Below, piece by piece: positions 1 through 7,429 of a stretch of 11,248 nucleotides of DNA. Source of the stretch: Polynucleobacter sp. (lineage in GTDB: Bacteria; Pseudomonadota; Gammaproteobacteria; Burkholderiales; Burkholderiaceae); NCBI GenBank assembly GCA_023257325.1, contig JALRCP010000061.1, positions 1-11,248 of the forward strand. The letters run 5' to 3'. Each line of letters starts with the position of its first letter. Position 1 is the first letter of the stretch. The notes beneath the pieces are model-generated. The model had not been told where the DNA came from, searched no databases, and worked only from the letters and a program-made list of their open reading frames with translations. Position numbers and translations under genes: made by a program.

Positions 1-65
1 CACTGCGGGATAACCGTCAGTGGGCTCATCGTATCCCAAGGCTAGTAACCCAGCCTGAGAAAAAA
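1..65. other. Unassigned window edge with a small hairpin
   Basis: No gene can be assigned here. Positions 1-22 can fold as a stem (CACTGCGG against CCG-T-CAGTG, one bulged T, loop GATAA), but no T-run follows, so it is not a convincing terminator. A plus-strand frame is open from base 1 to a TAG at 43-45 and could be the tail of a gene converging on rpsU, but 14 residues are too few to identify. The minus strand does not show the start of a yqeY-like gene, which often follows rpsU in proteobacteria. By hand count 34 of the first 60 bases are G or C, higher than the neighbouring genes. Confidence 0.3.
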
Positions 66-278
66 TTAATACATTTTCTTAGGCAACATTTGGCTGCGAA
101 TACGCTTGTAATGGCGTTTAGCAGCAGCAGCCTTCAAGCGCTTGCGCTCAGCAGTTGGTTTCTCGTAGAACTCACGAGCACGCAACTCAGTCAAAAGACC
201 GTTTTTCTCAATGGTGCGCTTGAAACGGCGCAATGCTACTTCAAATGGTTCGTTTTCGCGTAAGCGGATTGTTGTCAT
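66..278 (-). CDS. rpsU: 30S ribosomal protein S21
   Basis: Small basic protein of the 30S subunit, which in proteobacteria helps initiation on mRNAs by base pairing near the anti-Shine-Dalgarno region. The 70-residue product starts [18 protein letters not shown] and ends in a Lys/Arg-rich tail ([12 protein letters not shown]), full length for the family. The frame extends 21 codons further upstream, but those residues are not S21-like and the family start is the ATG at 276-278. Only a weak AGAGAA lies upstream of it, which is common for ribosomal protein genes. It diverges from tsaD; the usual downstream partners (yqeY, dnaG, rpoD) would lie off the left edge and are not visible. Confidence 0.96.
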   Translation of the reverse strand: MTTIRLRENEPFEVALRRFKRTIEKNGLLTELRAREFYEKPTAERKRLKAAAAKRHYKRIRSQMLPKKMY

Positions 279-291
279 GCTGTAGTTCTCT

Positions 292-327
292 AAAAAGATC
301 TGAAAAAAGTCAGAAAAAACTGTAAAA
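292..327. other. Helically phased A-tracts between rpsU and tsaD
   Basis: Runs of A at 292-296, 303-308, 314-319 and 324-327 have centres about 11, 11 and 9 bases apart, close to one helical turn. Two of them sit in 11-base tandem units, CTGAAAAAAGT (300-310) and CAGAAAAAACT (311-321), which differ at two positions. Phased A-tracts are known to bend DNA. On the rpsU mRNA the same bases form a U-rich 5' leader. The bend and any regulatory role are inferred. Confidence 0.5.
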
Positions 328-331
328 CGAG

Positions 332-340
332 ATTGTAGCA
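332..340 (-). promoter_or_regulatory. Extended -10 promoter for rpsU
   Basis: The minus strand reads TGCTACAAT: a TACAAT -10 hexamer (332-337) preceded by the TGn extension. No good -35 is present at 16-18 bases, which fits an extended -10 promoter. Transcription would begin near 325 and give a leader of roughly 47 nt before the rpsU ATG. The polymerase footprint would cover the tsaD start codon at 356. Confidence 0.5.
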
Positions 341-355
341 CGGCAAAATACTGTC

Positions 356-1414
356 ATGCGAGTACTTGGTATAGAAACTTCTTGTGATGAAACGGGTGTG
401 GCCATGGTGGATACATCCCCCTGGGAGGCCGGAGAGCCTGCCGGCAAGGGCTTATTGGCCCAAGCTCTGTACTCTCAAATTGCCATGCACGTTGATTATG
501 GGGGTGTGGTTCCAGAATTGGCGTCTAGAGACCACATCAAAAGAGTATTACCCCTTATAAATCAAGTACTTAATGAATCAAAAAGCTCTTTAAAAGAGAT
601 TGATGCGATTGCCTATACCCAAGGCCCGGGCTTGGCAGGCGCCTTGTTAGTTGGAGCTTCAGTCGCGAAAGGCTTGGCCTTGGCTTTGAATAAGCCCGTC
701 TTAGGCATCCATCATTTAGAAGGCCACCTTTTATCCCCTCTTTTGGCCGAGCGGGCAAATATTCAGTTTCCATTTGTGGCTTTATTGGTCTCAGGAGGCC
801 ATACTCAGCTGATGAAAGTCACTGGGGTAGGTGAATATGAATTATTGGGCGAGACTTTGGATGATGCTGCAGGTGAGGCTTTTGATAAAACTGCCAAATT
901 ATTGGGATTAAGTTACCCAGGCGGACCCGCTGTGTCGGCATTGGCCGTCCAAGGAAATTCAGAAGCGCATCAATTTCCTCGCCCCATGAAACATTCTGGG
1001 GATTTGGATTTTTCATTTGCTGGTTTAAAAACAGCGGTGTTAACTCAAGTCAAAAAAATTCAATCCAGTCACGATTTAAGTGAATCAGAAAAAGCAGATA
1101 TTGCCAAAGGTTTTGTGGATGCAATCGTTGAAGTATTGGTCAGCAAATCAATGGCAGCACTCAAACAAACTGGTTTGAAAACTTTGGTGGTGGCTGGCGG
1201 TGTTGGCGCCAATCAACAACTTCGAGCTTCATTAGAAGCAGCTTGTGTCAAACAAAGTTATGCCGTGCATTACCCACCGTTGCATTTATGTACCGACAAC
1301 GGCGCCATGATTGCTTTTGCAGGCGCGATGCGCCTAAAGAAAAACCCCCAACTGGCTAGCAAAGATTGGGGGTTTGATGTTCGACCTAGGTGGCCCTTGG
1401 ATCAATTAGTCTGA
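356..1414 (+). CDS. tsaD: tRNA N6-adenosine threonylcarbamoyltransferase TsaD
   Basis: Catalytic subunit of the t6A-forming complex (with TsaB and TsaE). It transfers threonylcarbamoyl from the TsaC-made adenylate to A37 of ANN-decoding tRNAs in the cytoplasm. The 352-residue protein has the ASKHA fold signatures in order: [17 protein letters not shown] at the N-terminus, metal ligands H120 and H124 in HHLEGH, SGGHTQL near 146-152, [16 protein letters not shown] near 169-184, and CTDNGAM near 312-318 with metal ligand D314. Residues 21-32 ([12 protein letters not shown]) look like a short extra loop beside the E. coli protein. The start is the canonical N-terminus, but no Shine-Dalgarno sequence precedes it. 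The last 9 bp overlap the folE2 end, and the final 75 bp contain an antisense terminator. Confidence 0.97.
   Translation: MRVLGIETSCDETGVAMVDTSPWEAGEPAGKGLLAQALYSQIAMHVDYGGVVPELASRDHIKRVLPLINQVLNESKSSLKEIDAIAYTQGPGLAGALLVGASVAKGLALALNKPVLGIHHLEGHLLSPLLAERANIQFPFVALLVSGGHTQLMKVTGVGEYELLGETLDDAAGEAFDKTAKLLGLSYPGGPAVSALAVQGNSEAHQFPRPMKHSGDLDFSFAGLKTAVLTQVKKIQSSHDLSESEKADIAKGFVDAIVEVLVSKSMAALKQTGLKTLVVAGGVGANQQLRASLEAACVKQSYAVHYPPLHLCTDNGAMIAFAGAMRLKKNPQLASKDWGFDVRPRWPLDQLV
1336..1375 (-). terminator. Intrinsic terminator of the xseB-ispA-dxs-folE2 operon, inside tsaD
   Basis: AAACCCCCAA (1342-1351) and TTGGGGGTTT (1366-1375) form a perfect 10-bp stem around a 14-base loop. Read on the minus strand, the stem ends in a run of T interrupted once by C (TTTTTCTTT, 1344 down to 1336), the classic Rho-independent form. 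It begins 31 bases past the folE2 stop. On the plus strand the trailing sequence is only TTTGATGTT and precedes the tsaD stop, so strong termination there would cut tsaD mRNA. It most likely serves the minus-strand operon. Confidence 0.8.
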
Positions 1415-2227
1415 TTGGATCAATGCGTAAGCGCTGTGGTTATGAATTGATTCAAAGTTTTCAGCCTCCACCACAAATGATTCAACTCTGGCATCTGACT
1501 TCAAACGAGCAGCCACGTCCCTCACCAAGTCTTCAACAAACTTAGGGTTGTCGTAAGCACGCTCAGTCACATATTTCTCATCAGGGCGCTTGAGTAAGCC
1601 CCACAATTCGCAAGAAGCTTCCGCCTCAGCGATTTTGACGAGTTCTTCAATGCTTAATTCAGCTTGGTCTTGCAAAGTGACATTCATCGTGACATGTGAG
1701 CGTTGATTGTGTGCACCATATTCAGAAATCTCTTTTGAACATGGACACAAACTGGTTACAGGAACAACGGCTTGCAATTGCAAATCGACTTTGATCTGAT
1801 CCTTAACCTTTTTACCAACTGCCTTCCAAGTGACGTCATAATCCAACAAACTTTGCACACCCGATACAGGTGCTGTCTTGTTGATGAAGTGGGTGTACCT
1901 CAAAGAAATCTGGCCGGCTTCTGCTTCGAGCATGGGCAACATTTGGGTGACCATACCTCTCATGGTCGCCGCATTCAAAGGTGCATGCGACTCCTGAAGC
2001 AAAGCAATGAATCGAGACATGTGAGTGCCCTTTTTATCGCCTGGCAACAAAACGTCTAAATCAATCGTTGCAACGCTGGGCTGAACTCCAGCCTCAGTCT
2101 TCACCTGAATGGGGTGACGCACACCCCGAATGCCCACACGGTTGATCACAATATTTCGGTGATCAACGCTGGACTGAACATCTGGCATGTCAGATGTTTT
2201 CAAAAAGGAGGTGTTTATGTCGTTCAT
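1406..2227 (-). CDS. folE2: GTP cyclohydrolase FolE2 (type IB)
   Basis: Converts GTP to 7,8-dihydroneopterin triphosphate, the first step of folate synthesis, using the metal-flexible IB enzyme instead of zinc-dependent FolE. The 273-residue form counted from MNDINTSF has the family signatures GTHMSRF (67-73), [19 protein letters not shown] (159-177) and KRPDEKYV (213-220). C161 and H173 match the known metal ligands in spacing, and E217 of RPDE is the likely third. The frame stays open to a TTG at 2245, and an ATG also lies at 2233; the ATG at 2227 gives the better spacing from AGGA. It starts about 20 bases past the dxs stop, so it is probably the last gene of that operon. No Zur-like operator was seen, so zinc control is not supported here. 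Confidence 0.95.
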   Translation of the reverse strand: MNDINTSFLKTSDMPDVQSSVDHRNIVINRVGIRGVRHPIQVKTEAGVQPSVATIDLDVLLPGDKKGTHMSRFIALLQESHAPLNAATMRGMVTQMLPMLEAEAGQISLRYTHFINKTAPVSGVQSLLDYDVTWKAVGKKVKDQIKVDLQLQAVVPVTSLCPCSKEISEYGAHNQRSHVTMNVTLQDQAELSIEELVKIAEAEASCELWGLLKRPDEKYVTERAYDNPKFVEDLVRDVAARLKSDARVESFVVEAENFESIHNHSAYALIQSD

Positions 2228-2237
2228 GGTCATATTG

Positions 2238-2241
2238 TCCT
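2238..2241 (-). promoter_or_regulatory. Ribosome binding site deciding the folE2 start
   Basis: AGGA on the minus strand lies 10 bases before the ATG at 2227 and only 4 bases before the ATG at 2233. The spacing favours 2227, giving a protein that begins MNDINTSF. The TTG at 2245 lies upstream of this site and cannot use it. Confidence 0.5.
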
Positions 2242-2247
2242 GCAATT

Positions 2248-4149
2248 TCAGGCGGCGTGCTTTTTATTGCTAATTCCCAGCTTAGAAACAATGGCTTTAT
2301 GAATACCCTCAACGTCTAAACCACACTCCTTCATCAAGAGCGCATGATCACCATGATCTACAAAACGATCTGGCAAACCCAACATCAATGTTTGCACTTC
2401 AATCCCAGCCTCTGACAAAGCCTCTAGACAAGCACTACCCGCACCGCCTCCAAGAGCACCCTCTTCAAGAGTGACAATCAAGTCATGCTCCTTGGCCAAT
2501 TGACACACCAAATCCACATCAAGTGGCTTAATGAAACGCATGTTTGCAACTGTGGCATCCAAAGTTTCTGCCACAGCCAATGCTGGATACAGCAAAGTAC
2601 CAAATGCAAGAATTGCCACTTTGGATGGATGAAGCCCAGAGGTCTTTCTCCTAATCTCCCCCTTGCCCAAAGGTAATTCTTTTAACTCTTGGCTAGTTTC
2701 TTTACCCACTCCCGCACCGCGCGGGTATCGAACCGCTGAAGGATGATTTTGTTTGAATGCAGTGGTCAATAAATCACGGCACTCAGCTTCATCTGCTGGA
2801 GCCATCAGCAACATATTGGGAATGCAACGCAAATAAGGAATGTCGTAGGCACCTGCATGAGTGGCCCCATCCGCACCGACAAGACCAGATCGATCCAGAG
2901 CAAAGACCACAGGCAAATCCTGTAGAGCCACATCATGAATCAATTGATCGTAACCACGTTGCAAGAAGGTTGAATAGATTGCCACTACCGGCTTCAATCC
3001 TTCGCATGCCAAACCACCCGCAAACGTCACTGCATGTTGCTCGGCAATGCCCACATCAAAATAGCGTTCTGGGAAACGTCTTTCAAATTCCACCATGCCA
3101 GAACCTTCACGCATGGCTGGCGTAATTCCGACCAAACGTTTATCTGCTTGGGCCATATCGCATAGCCAGTCGCCAAACACTTGGGTAAAAGTTTTTTTAG
3201 TTGGTGATGTAGCCGCAGAGGCAATCCCTTGCGCAGGATCAAACTTGCCTGGGCCGTGATACAAAATAGGATCGGCTTCAGCCAATTTATACCCTTGACC
3301 TTTTTTGGTCACCACATGCAAAAATTGTGGGCCTTCACCCTCAAGCGCCAAACGTCTTACGTTTTGTAAAGTTGGCACCAATGAATCCAAATCATGACCA
3401 TCAATGGGGCCAATGTAGTTAAAACCAAACTCTTCAAAGATTGTGCCTGGCACTACCATGCCTTTGGCATGCTCTTCTAAACGCTTTGCAAATTCTCTCA
3501 AGGGTGGCGCCATAGAAAGCACACTGTCTAAACCTTTTTTAGTGGCTGCGTAAAAACGGCCACTCATCAAACGAGCCAAGTAGCGATTCAGCGCCCCCAC
3601 CGCAGGAGAAATAGACATGTCGTTGTCATTTAAAACCACCACCAATGGCAAATCTTTGTGAATGCCGCCATTGTTAAGAGCTTCAAAAGCCATACCGGCA
3701 CTCATAGCACCGTCACCAATCACTGCCACTGCCACTCTTTTTTCACCTTGTGCACGTGCACCCAAGGCCATACCAATCGCTGCGGATATGCTGGTGGATG
3801 AATGCGCTGTACCGAAAGTGTCATACTCGCTTTCGGATCGACGAGGAAAACCTGAGATGCCTTGGTATTGACGCAAGGTGGCCATCGCTTCACGGCGCCC
3901 CGTCAAAATTTTATGTGGGTAACTCTGATGACCCACATCCCAAATTAAACGATCGTAAGGTGTCTGAAAAACGTAATGCAAGGCCACGGTTAACTCAACC
4001 GTCCCCAAATTAGAAGACAGATGACCCCCCGTTTTAGAAACAGAGTCGACCAAAAACTCACGCAATTCAGTCGCAAGTTTTGGAAGCTCATCGCGATTTA
4101 ATTTTCTTAAATCGATGGGGCTATCAATGGTGTTGAGTAATTCCGTCAT
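2248..4149 (-). CDS. dxs: 1-deoxy-D-xylulose-5-phosphate synthase
   Basis: Condenses pyruvate and glyceraldehyde 3-phosphate into DXP, the entry and flux-controlling step of the MEP isoprenoid pathway; it also feeds thiamine and pyridoxal synthesis. The 633 residues match the usual length of about 620-640. Visible landmarks are GGHLSSNLG with H43, [11 protein letters not shown] (70-80), the thiamine diphosphate motif from GDG (145-147) to the NDN at 174-176, [10 protein letters not shown] with catalytic E370, and [15 protein letters not shown] (419-433) in the pyrimidine-binding and transketolase-C-linked part. The start ATG follows ispA by 21 bases with only a weak ribosome site, which suggests coupling to upstream translation. 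Next to ispA it joins the first and late steps of prenyl precursor supply in one transcript. Confidence 0.97.
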   Translation of the reverse strand: MTELLNTIDSPIDLRKLNRDELPKLATELREFLVDSVSKTGGHLSSNLGTVELTVALHYVFQTPYDRLIWDVGHQSYPHKILTGRREAMATLRQYQGISGFPRRSESEYDTFGTAHSSTSISAAIGMALGARAQGEKRVAVAVIGDGAMSAGMAFEALNNGGIHKDLPLVVVLNDNDMSISPAVGALNRYLARLMSGRFYAATKKGLDSVLSMAPPLREFAKRLEEHAKGMVVPGTIFEEFGFNYIGPIDGHDLDSLVPTLQNVRRLALEGEGPQFLHVVTKKGQGYKLAEADPILYHGPGKFDPAQGIASAATSPTKKTFTQVFGDWLCDMAQADKRLVGITPAMREGSGMVEFERRFPERYFDVGIAEQHAVTFAGGLACEGLKPVVAIYSTFLQRGYDQLIHDVALQDLPVVFALDRSGLVGADGATHAGAYDIPYLRCIPNMLLMAPADEAECRDLLTTAFKQNHPSAVRYPRGAGVGKETSQELKELPLGKGEIRRKTSGLHPSKVAILAFGTLLYPALAVAETLDATVANMRFIKPLDVDLVCQLAKEHDLIVTLEEGALGGGAGSACLEALSEAGIEVQTLMLGLPDRFVDHGDHALLMKECGLDVEGIHKAIVSKLGISNKKHAA

Positions 4150-4170
4150 AAATAATGGGTACTGCCTGTA

Positions 4171-5088
4171 TTAACTTTCTCTTTGAACCACTTTAATGGC
4201 GATTGCTCGCAGCAAATCAGCATTTTCGCCCCAAATGCTCAAGCTCGCCATGGCTTTTTCTTGTAATTCTCTCGCAAACACTTGCGCCGCCTCTAAACCC
4301 ATTAAAGAAACAAAGGTGGGTTTATTGGCCGCAGCATCTTTGCCAGCGGTTTTACCCAAGGTTTGACTGTCGGCAGTGGCATCCAAAATATCATCTACAA
4401 CTTGGAAAGCCAAGCCCAAGGAATGGGCAAATTGATCCAAAGATTGTTGCTCTTGTTCATTTAAATCAATCGTGATTGAACCAATTTTGACCGCCGCCCT
4501 CAAAAGCGCCCCCGTCTTTAATTGATGCATATGCTCAAGCTGCTCTCGACCAAGAGGCTTACCCACACTTTCTAAGTCGATGGCTTGACCTTCAGCCATC
4601 CCCAGAACACCCCCGGCACGACTCAAGACTTCAATGATGGTCACTTTTTGCTGAGCATTTAAATTACTTTTTGCAATTAAGTTAAATGCCATTGTTTGAA
4701 GCGCATCGCCTACCAGCAATGCGGTGGCTTCATCAAAAGCTTTATGAACAGTCGCACGACCTCGTCGCAAATCATCGTCGTCCATGCAAGGTAAATCGTC
4801 ATGAACCAAAGAATATGTATGAAACAACTCAATGCTCACCGCACAGTCATCCAACCCAGGTATCTGATTGAGTTCTTTACCTGACAAAGCAGCGACAGCG
4901 TAAATTAATAGGGGTCTAATGCGCTTACCACCCCCCATTGCTGCGTAGCGCATCGCCTTGGCCAAACTAGACGAACCCGCTGGTTGCATCTCATCAAATA
5001 CCTTCACCATGGCTGTATCCACCCGCTTCGCAGCCAGTGATAGCCACTTAGAATGGGCATCCGTGATGGTGTGCGCTTCTTTCAACAT
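4171..5088 (-). CDS. ispA: Farnesyl diphosphate synthase (polyprenyl synthetase family)
   Basis: Adds IPP to DMAPP and then to GPP to make farnesyl diphosphate, precursor of undecaprenyl carrier and quinone side chains. The 305-residue protein has GGGKRIRP (52-59), the first Asp-rich motif DDLPCMDDDD (97-106), KTG (191-193) and the second Asp-rich motif DDILD (232-236). The two-residue insertion in the first motif and the aromatic Y92 five residues before it are typical of bacterial type II synthases with C15 product, so the length assignment is well supported. Its ATG shares a base with the xseB stop (TAATG), so the two are translationally coupled. Confidence 0.96.
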   Translation of the reverse strand: MLKEAHTITDAHSKWLSLAAKRVDTAMVKVFDEMQPAGSSSLAKAMRYAAMGGGKRIRPLLIYAVAALSGKELNQIPGLDDCAVSIELFHTYSLVHDDLPCMDDDDLRRGRATVHKAFDEATALLVGDALQTMAFNLIAKSNLNAQQKVTIIEVLSRAGGVLGMAEGQAIDLESVGKPLGREQLEHMHQLKTGALLRAAVKIGSITIDLNEQEQQSLDQFAHSLGLAFQVVDDILDATADSQTLGKTAGKDAAANKPTFVSLMGLEAAQVFARELQEKAMASLSIWGENADLLRAIAIKVVQRES

Positions 5089-5306
5089 TAAGCTTGAAAT
5101 ACCTTCACCTGTTGCTCAACCTGCTCCAAAACTTGCTGGCAGTGCTTGAGTAGCTCAGCACCACGTTGATATGCCTTCAAAGTATCTTCAAGACTTAACT
5201 TGCCCGACTCCATTTTGGCAATCAAACCCTCGAGTTCAGCCACAGCCTCTTCGTAACGCAGACTCAGGTTCAAATCAGAAACATCGGCGACTGACTTTTT
5301 AGGCAT
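5088..5306 (-). CDS. xseB: Exodeoxyribonuclease VII small subunit
   Basis: Helical small subunit that binds several-to-one to XseA to form exonuclease VII, which degrades single-stranded DNA from both ends and acts in mismatch repair and DNA damage processing. The 72 residues carry the family core: YEEAVAELEGLIAKMESG, LSLEDTLKAYQRGAELLKHC, then a short Gln/Glu/Val-rich helix. The N-terminus MPKKSVAD is a normal short leader. xseA is not in this window, as is usual. It is the first gene of the xseB-ispA-dxs-folE2 operon, with a good AGAGGA ribosome site. Confidence 0.95.
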   Translation of the reverse strand: MPKKSVADVSDLNLSLRYEEAVAELEGLIAKMESGKLSLEDTLKAYQRGAELLKHCQQVLEQVEQQVKVFQA

Positions 5307-5311
5307 AAAAA

Positions 5312-5317
5312 TCCTCT
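5312..5317 (-). promoter_or_regulatory. Strong ribosome binding site of xseB
   Basis: AGAGGA on the minus strand, 5 bases before the xseB ATG, fixes the start and is the strongest ribosome site in this operon. A TAAAAT at 5347-5352 (minus strand) could be the operon -10 element, but no matching -35 was found, so the promoter itself is not called. Confidence 0.6.
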
Positions 5318-5368
5318 TTATTTGACGAAAAACAATTCACAGAGAGATTTTAAGGCTTTAGAGACGGT

Positions 5369-5374
5369 TATAAT
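5369..5374 (+). promoter_or_regulatory. Candidate -10 element for the Rieske/sulfurtransferase unit
   Basis: A perfect TATAAT lies 88 bases before the Rieske ATG in the divergent gap. Transcription would start near 5381. The matching -35 region is poor: bases 5346-5351 read GATTTT at 17-base spacing, so the promoter may need an activator. The TTGACG at 5322-5327 is 41 bases away and cannot pair with it. Confidence 0.4.
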
Positions 5375-5386
5375 CTTTTTCCCTTT

Positions 5387-5411
5387 CCAATATCGACCTG
5401 TCGATGGTTGG
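5387..5411. repeat. Inverted repeat just downstream of the TATAAT box
   Basis: ATCGAC (5392-5397) and GTCGAT (5400-5405) are perfect inverted copies separated by CT. Outer arms CCAA (5387-5390) and TTGG (5408-5411) extend the symmetry to ten pairs with a small asymmetric bulge. It sits about 12-30 bases past the -10 box. That position suits a repressor operator or a leader hairpin; which one cannot be decided from sequence. Confidence 0.45.
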
Positions 5412-5425
5412 ATTGGTTGTTCCGC

Positions 5426-5447
5426 TTAGCTTCGGCTGACTTTTTTT
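5426..5447 (+). terminator. UUCG hairpin with T-run in the leader (possible attenuator)
   Basis: TTAGC (5426-5430), loop TTCG, and GCTGA (5435-5439) form a short stem with a stable tetraloop, then one C and seven T (5441-5447). It lies 15 bases before the Rieske ATG, inside the putative leader. The five-pair stem includes one G-T pair, so termination, if any, would be partial. It is followed directly by the G-rich ribosome-site region CGGGGGTGGGAAG. Confidence 0.35.
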
Positions 5448-5461
5448 CGGGGGTGGGAAGA

Positions 5462-6562
5462 ATGACTAATCTAGCTACCGCGCAGCACCTTGCGCCGTCC
5501 AAGCTACAACTGCCAGTGTCGGCATATTTTGATGCCGAGCTGTATCAACGTGAAATCGAGCTGCTATTTAAGCAGGGGCCCGGCTATGTCGGCCACGAAC
5601 TCATGGTTCCAGAGATCGGCGACTATCAGACACTCAGTGCTGAAAATGAAGGTCGCGTTTTAGTTAAAAATCAACAAGGCATTGAGTTACTCTCAAATGT
5701 TTGCCGACATCGTCAAGCAATCATGCTTAACGGTAAAGGTCATGTTGAACAAATTGTGTGTCCTTTGCATCGCTGGACGTATCAAACGGATGGCACCTTA
5801 TTAGGCGCCCCTCATTTTGATGAGCAACCTTGCCTTAATTTAGGAAAGAGCCCTTTGCAAAATTGGCAAGGGCTTTTATTTGAGGGGCCACGTGATGTCC
5901 ATACTGATCTCAAAAACATGGGCGTAGCCAAAGAATTAGATTTTTCAGGTTACATGCTTGATCACATTGAAGTGCATGAATGCAACTACAACTGGAAAAC
6001 CTTCATTGAGGTTTACTTAGAGGACTATCACGTTGAACCATTCCACCCCGGTTTAGGGAAATTTGTATCTTGTGAAGATTTGGCTTGGCAATTTGGTGAT
6101 TGGTACAGCGTTCAAACAGTGGGGCTGAATAATCAACTCAAGCAAGCCGGCTCTCCAACCTATCAGCGCTGGCATGAAGCAGTCCTTCGACATCATCAAG
6201 GTCAAATGCCTAAACATGGCGCCATTTGGTTAACGTACTACCCGAACATCATGGTTGAGTGGTATCCAGGCGTTCTTTGTGTTTCAACATTGCAACCCAT
6301 GGGTGTAGATAAAACTAGAAACATTGTTGAGTTTTACTATCCAGAGGAATTGGCTTTGTTTGAGCGCGAATACATCGAAGCAGAAAGAGCTGCCTACATG
6401 GAAACCTGCATCGAGGATGATGAAATTGCTGAACGCATGGATGCAGGCCGCAAAGCCTTAATGCTTCGCGGCGTGAATGAGGTAGGCCCTTATCAAAGCC
6501 CCATGGAAGATGGCATGCAGCACTTCCACGAATGGTACAGAAACGCCATGTCATTGAAATAA
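5462..6562 (+). CDS. Rieske-type aromatic-ring-hydroxylating oxygenase, alpha-subunit family
   Basis: A cytoplasmic non-heme iron oxygenase of the Rieske family, with an electron-receiving [2Fe-2S] domain and a mononuclear iron domain. In the 366-residue form, C81 and H83 (CRH) and C100 and H103 (CPLH) form the Rieske site. NWKTFIEVYLEDYHVEPFH (177-195) supplies D188, the bridging residue, and iron ligands H190 and H195; D319 or D320 is the likely carboxylate ligand. The open frame reaches back to a TTG at 5408, but those residues are unlike the family; ATG 5462 behind GGGAAG is preferred. No ferredoxin or reductase gene is nearby. Relatives act on aromatics, choline, carnitine or betaines, and the substrate cannot be read here. 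The sulfurtransferase follows 10 bases later. Confidence 0.88.
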   Translation: MTNLATAQHLAPSKLQLPVSAYFDAELYQREIELLFKQGPGYVGHELMVPEIGDYQTLSAENEGRVLVKNQQGIELLSNVCRHRQAIMLNGKGHVEQIVCPLHRWTYQTDGTLLGAPHFDEQPCLNLGKSPLQNWQGLLFEGPRDVHTDLKNMGVAKELDFSGYMLDHIEVHECNYNWKTFIEVYLEDYHVEPFHPGLGKFVSCEDLAWQFGDWYSVQTVGLNNQLKQAGSPTYQRWHEAVLRHHQGQMPKHGAIWLTYYPNIMVEWYPGVLCVSTLQPMGVDKTRNIVEFYYPEELALFEREYIEAERAAYMETCIEDDEIAERMDAGRKALMLRGVNEVGPYQSPMEDGMQHFHEWYRNAMSLK

Positions 6563-6566
6563 AGGA
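6562..6566 (+). promoter_or_regulatory. Ribosome binding site deciding the sulfurtransferase start
   Basis: AAGGA overlaps the last base of the Rieske stop codon and lies 6 bases before ATG 6573. This makes 6573 the start over the in-frame TTG at 6567, which directly abuts the site. Confidence 0.65.
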
Positions 6567-6572
6567 TTGCTG

Positions 6573-7415
6573 ATGTTACTGATTGAAGCGACACAACTCA
6601 AAAATCTCCTAGACGCTCACGAAGATTTTTTACTATTCGACTGTCGCTTTGATCTGCTCAACTCCGATTTAGGAAGGGCTTCTTTCTTAGAAGCTCACAT
6701 CCCATCTGCGGTCTACGTTCATGTCGACCATGATTTGTCCAGTGAAAAAAATGGGCAGAATGGTAGGCACCCCCTACCATCCATTGAGCAATGGCAAAAA
6801 ACTTGCCAATCCTTGGGCATTCAAGCTGATCGCAAGATTGTTTTATATGACAATCAATCAGGCATGTACGCTGTGCGCATGTGGTGGATGTTGCGTGCCA
6901 CAGGTCATCAAAATGTTTCAATCCTCAATGGTGGTTTTGCTACTTGGGTGGCGGCAGGTTTTACAGTTGAGCAAACTGACAATCCTCGAGTGCCCACCGC
7001 ATCTAGTGGAGCATGGCCAAGAACTTATGCCAATGTCTTTTTGACAAGCGACATTCTTTCTAATTTAAGCTCCAAAACCTATACGGTTTTAGATGCTCGC
7101 TCCCCTGATCGTTTTCGTGGTGAAAATGAAACCCTTGACCCCGTGGGGGGTCACATCCCTGGTGCACTGAATCGCTTCTTTAAAGACAATTTGGGTTCAG
7201 ATGGCAAGTTCAAATCAGCGGATGTCTTGAAGCAGGAATTTAAAGCCATCATCAAAGACATACCGAGCGAAAAAATCATTCATCAATGTGGCTCAGGCAT
7301 CACTGCCTGCCACAACATGTTTGCAATGGAATTAGCCGGGCTACACAGTTCTGCCATTTACCCGGGCAGCTGGAGCGAATGGTGCGCCAACAGCACTCGC
7401 CCGATAGAAAAGTAA
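6573..7415 (+). CDS. Sulfurtransferase, two-domain rhodanese (3-mercaptopyruvate type)
   Basis: A 280-residue tandem rhodanese. The N-terminal domain (about 1-130) is catalytically silent, with YDNQSGMYAVRMWWML (92-107) where the active loop would be. The C-terminal domain (about 165-280) carries the active cysteine C239 in CGSGITA (239-245). CGSG(V/I)TA is the loop typical of 3-mercaptopyruvate sulfurtransferases such as SseA; thiosulfate sulfurtransferases usually have CRKGVTA. It moves sulfur from a donor thiol to cyanide, thioredoxin or another acceptor. It is probably cotranscribed with the Rieske oxygenase, though a shared role is only inferred; Fe-S supply or a sulfur-containing substrate are possibilities. 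Its end converges on the ZIP gene across 14 bases with no clear terminator. Confidence 0.9.
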   Translation: MLLIEATQLKNLLDAHEDFLLFDCRFDLLNSDLGRASFLEAHIPSAVYVHVDHDLSSEKNGQNGRHPLPSIEQWQKTCQSLGIQADRKIVLYDNQSGMYAVRMWWMLRATGHQNVSILNGGFATWVAAGFTVEQTDNPRVPTASSGAWPRTYANVFLTSDILSNLSSKTYTVLDARSPDRFRGENETLDPVGGHIPGALNRFFKDNLGSDGKFKSADVLKQEFKAIIKDIPSEKIIHQCGSGITACHNMFAMELAGLHSSAIYPGSWSEWCANSTRPIEK

Positions 7416-7429
7416 GCTAATTGCTCTGA

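Noticed and set aside
1321..1335. Perfect hairpin AGGCGCGATGCGCCT next to the operon terminator
   Set aside because: It lies beyond the T-rich tail on the minus strand and inside tsaD codons, so it adds nothing needed for termination; probably codon chance.
2757..3125. Long open frame antisense to dxs (122 codons), with similar ones antisense to ispA and polA
   Set aside because: They lie entirely inside well-supported genes, lack ribosome sites and have Gln/His/Pro-rich compositions typical of antisense frames.
5322..5327. TTGACG as a -35 element on the plus strand
   Set aside because: The only good -10 on that strand is 41 bases away, and at 16-18 bases the sequence is a poor -10 match.
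5408..5461. An 18-residue N-terminal extension of the Rieske oxygenase from TTG 5408
   Set aside because: It runs through the inverted repeat and the UUCG hairpin, has no family similarity, and ATG 5462 follows a purine-rich site.
7351..7375. CTGCC/GGCAG hairpin at the sulfurtransferase end as terminator for the ZIP operon
   Set aside because: The stem is only five pairs and no T-run follows on either strand.
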